A DNA stretch of 64,000 nt, taken from NCBI GenBank assembly GCA_947488155.1, contig CANKYK010000001.1, positions 310,001 through 374,000 on the forward strand, given 5' to 3'. The notes beneath the pieces were generated by a model. That model made no database searches, had not been told where the DNA came from, and worked only from the letters and a program-made list of their open reading frames with translations. Numbering within the stretch: the stretch's first letter is position 1; every line of letters begins with the position of its first letter. This document shows, one piece after another, positions 62,384-64,000 of this stretch. Source of the DNA: an uncultured Erythrobacter sp. (GTDB lineage: Bacteria > Pseudomonadota > Alphaproteobacteria > Sphingomonadales > Sphingomonadaceae). A program made the translations under genes and the position numbers.

Positions 62384-63215
62384 GGTGCTGTCAGTCTAAC
62401 GCGAACTCGTCTCCGCTGGACACAGAGCGCCCTGCCCTCGCCGTTCTTCAAGCCATGAGATTTTGCCACTCAGCCAAGGCGGCGGAGCGGTTGGTTCTGT
62501 AAGTTTGTCTGTCAGTGAGATGGCGGTCTAAGTTGAAATGGTTGTGCACGTTGGCGTGGACGGAAGCGAATTTCTGCAAGCTCTTCATCCTACGAAAGCG
62601 CTGCATAACACGTTCCCTTCGTCGAAATGGCAGATGGCTGTTCTCGGCTCGGTTGTTGAGCCACCTGCCAATCTCGCGACGGTCTAAATTACCAAGGTCG
62701 CTCAAGGCTGCTGGGTAAGATCGCAGACCGTCAGTCACAACTTTAACAGGACTGCCATGCCGTTTCAGCGCCTTCTTGAAGAAGCGTAGGGTCGCCTTCT
62801 TGTCTCGCTTCTTGGTGACGTAGCTCTCTAGGATTTCGCCTTCATGGTCGACCGCACGCCAAAGGTAATGCGTCTCTCCGTTGATCTTCACAAACATCTC
62901 ATCGAGGTGCCAGCGCCACTGAGTGTAGCCCTTTATCCTGCTGATCCGATTGCGTTTGATGTCGGCCGCGAACATCGGGCCGAACCGATTCCACCAAAAC
63001 CGCACGGTCTCATGACAAATGTCGATCCCTCGCTCGAACAGCAGATCCTCAACGTTCCGCAAGCTAAGCGGGAACCGGACGTACATCATTACGACAAGAC
63101 GGATCACTTCAGGTGATGAGTTGAAGCGTTTGAATGGACTGTCTGGTTTGCAACGTCTGGGCATGAACGCGCCCTACCCTCATTCCGCAACAGGTGCAGT
63201 TAGCCTGACAACGCC
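62384..63215. mobile_element. Complete IS6-family insertion sequence
   Basis: An 832-bp element with imperfect terminal inverted repeats: left ggtgctgtcagtctaac (62384-62400) and right, read inward, ggcgttgtcaggctaac (63215-63199), 14 of 17 equal. It contains one transposase gene. I see no 8-bp target duplication in the flanking bases, which for IS6-type elements suggests cointegrate or deletion events rather than simple insertion. Relics of the same element lie at 36.3, 43.6 and 49.4 kb. Confidence 0.85.
62448..63164 (-). CDS. IS6-family transposase
   Basis: The 238-residue protein has the short N-terminal zinc/HTH region (FKRFNSSPEVIRLVVMMYVR, FERGIDICHETVRFWWNRFG) and a DDE domain with WHLDEMFVKINGE (first Asp), VVTDGLRSYPAAL (second Asp) and NNRAENSHLPFRRRER (Glu). 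Order and length are those of IS6/IS26-type transposases, which move by replicative cointegration. The frame looks intact. Confidence 0.95.
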   Translation of the reverse strand: MPRRCKPDSPFKRFNSSPEVIRLVVMMYVRFPLSLRNVEDLLFERGIDICHETVRFWWNRFGPMFAADIKRNRISRIKGYTQWRWHLDEMFVKINGETHYLWRAVDHEGEILESYVTKKRDKKATLRFFKKALKRHGSPVKVVTDGLRSYPAALSDLGNLDRREIGRWLNNRAENSHLPFRRRERVMQRFRRMKSLQKFASVHANVHNHFNLDRHLTDRQTYRTNRSAALAEWQNLMA

Positions 63216-63305
63216 CCTCGAATGGAAAGCTGTGTCCGCTGCAAATGCGTGAACGTTGCAAACCACGCTTCAGTGCAACCTCAAGAAGTTAACCTGAAAG
63301 GGCCA

Positions 63306-64000
63306 TCACCGCTGCACGCGCCCTGAGCCATCGCCAGACATGAGCTTTTCAACCTCAGGCACGGTGACCCGGTTGAAGTCGCCGATGATCGTGTGCTTGA
63401 GCGCGCTCGCGGCAACCGCGAACTCAAGGCTTTGCTGGCGGTCTTCGTAGGCATTGAGGCCGTAAATCAGCGCTGAAGCAAAACTGTCACCGCCCCCAAC
63501 GCGGTCCACGATATCGGTTAGCGCATATTTCTTTGAGAGCATGAAGCAATCATCCCGCGTACGCAGGCAAGCCGACCAATTGTTGCGGTCCGCGCTCAGG
63601 CTCTCGCGCAGAGTGATCGCGATGGTGTGCATATTGGGGTAGATGTCGAGCACCTTCTGCCCCAGCGCTTCATACTTCTTCGTATCAAGCTCACCGCTTT
63701 CGACATCGACATCAACGGTGATGTCGAGCGATTTTTGGCAATCTTCCTCGTTCGCAATGCCAACATCAACATATTTGACGAGCTCGCGCATCACCTCTGG
63801 CGCGCTCTTGCCATACTTCCACAACTTGCCGCGGAAGTTGAAGTCGCACGAGACCGTAACGCCTGCTTCCTTTGCTGCCTTGACGCAGGCCATGGAAAGG
63901 TCCGCCGCTGATTGGCTGAGCGCGGGCGTGATACCGGTGATGTGGAGCCATTTGGCACCCTTGAAAATCGCTGGCCAATCAAACTCGTCCATGCCCGCAT
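63306..64000 (-). CDS. kdgK: PfkB-family sugar kinase (2-dehydro-3-deoxygluconokinase-like), partial
   Basis: The frame continues beyond the right edge; 231 C-terminal residues are present. The PfkB signature [17 protein letters not shown] (ATP site and catalytic Asp) is clear, as are the substrate-side segments [13 protein letters not shown] and [14 protein letters not shown], which fit KDG kinases (Entner-Doudoroff/uronate route: KDG plus ATP to KDPG). The exact sugar is inferred from overall pattern. A full protein of about 340 residues is expected. It is downstream of the IS6 element and reads toward it. Confidence 0.85.
   Translation of the reverse strand, partial: AGMDEFDWPAIFKGAKWLHITGITPALSQSAADLSMACVKAAKEAGVTVSCDFNFRGKLWKYGKSAPEVMRELVKYVDVGIANEEDCQKSLDITVDVDVESGELDTKKYEALGQKVLDIYPNMHTIAITLRESLSADRNNWSACLRTRDDCFMLSKKYALTDIVDRVGGGDSFASALIYGLNAYEDRQQSLEFAVAASALKHTIIGDFNRVTVPEVEKLMSGDGSGRVQR

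Noticed and set aside
1..64000. tRNA, rRNA, CRISPR or phage-type integration module
   Set aside because: No cloverleaf-like sequence, no rRNA block, no regular spaced repeats and no integrase gene were seen in a read of all gaps by eye.

Overview
The window looks like a chromosomal segment of an alphaproteobacterium of the Sphingomonadales, most likely an Erythrobacter/Altererythrobacter-type organism. This is inferred from gene content: a hemD-hemC pair with a mitofilin-like membrane protein, several TonB-dependent receptors, a FecI/FecR/receptor signalling set next to a flavin-dependent halogenase relic, a bacterial alternative oxidase, a TPR-sulfotransferase and a BCCT carrier. No rRNA, tRNA or CRISPR array was seen.

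1-31 kb is mostly housekeeping and catabolic sequence: a DsbD-like reductase (cut by the left edge), a UbiH-type hydroxylase, tetrapyrrole genes (hemC, hemD), divergent tsaD-gpsA-flippase, a YfbK-like VWA lipoprotein, acs, gcdH, maiA-fahA (tyrosine degradation), frmA next to an alternative oxidase, ald, a semialdehyde dehydrogenase and an FMN alpha-hydroxy-acid oxidase. At 23.3-29.2 kb a TpsB-type outer-membrane pore, a FecR-domain protein with a Gly/Asn-rich tail and a CHASE2-EAL membrane protein form a cell-surface/c-di-GMP cluster without a visible TpsA substrate.

31-50 kb holds two TonB-dependent receptors, the BCCT carrier, the FecI-FecR-receptor system, a divergent Lrp/methionine gamma-lyase pair, a truncated halogenase, and a cobalamin-riboswitch operon (DUF6580 membrane protein, leaderless BtuF-like protein, DUF5522-PP-loop ATPase). 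An S9 peptidase and a GT2 glycosyltransferase follow. Relics of one IS6-type element recur through this part (about 36.3, 43.6 and 49.4 kb).

50.5-54.6 kb is a stretch of decaying genes: a frameshifted membrane protein, an esterase-PD40 fusion, and a BlaI/M56/serine-hydrolase operon. Their reading frames are otherwise continuous but broken by in-frame TAA/TAG codons, several at positions where the families have tyrosine.

54.9-62.3 kb is the most interesting part. An FHA-AAA+-Fis regulator of the sigma-54 activator type is divergent from a Ser/Thr kinase-TPR protein. Four proteins that I cannot assign follow the kinase on its strand. Upstream of the third gene of the set there are twin 11-bp palindromes exactly two helical turns apart and a good -24/-12 promoter. 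I read this as a phosphorylation- and sigma-54-controlled system of unknown function. A complete IS6-family element follows directly, and the window ends in a KdgK-type sugar kinase.
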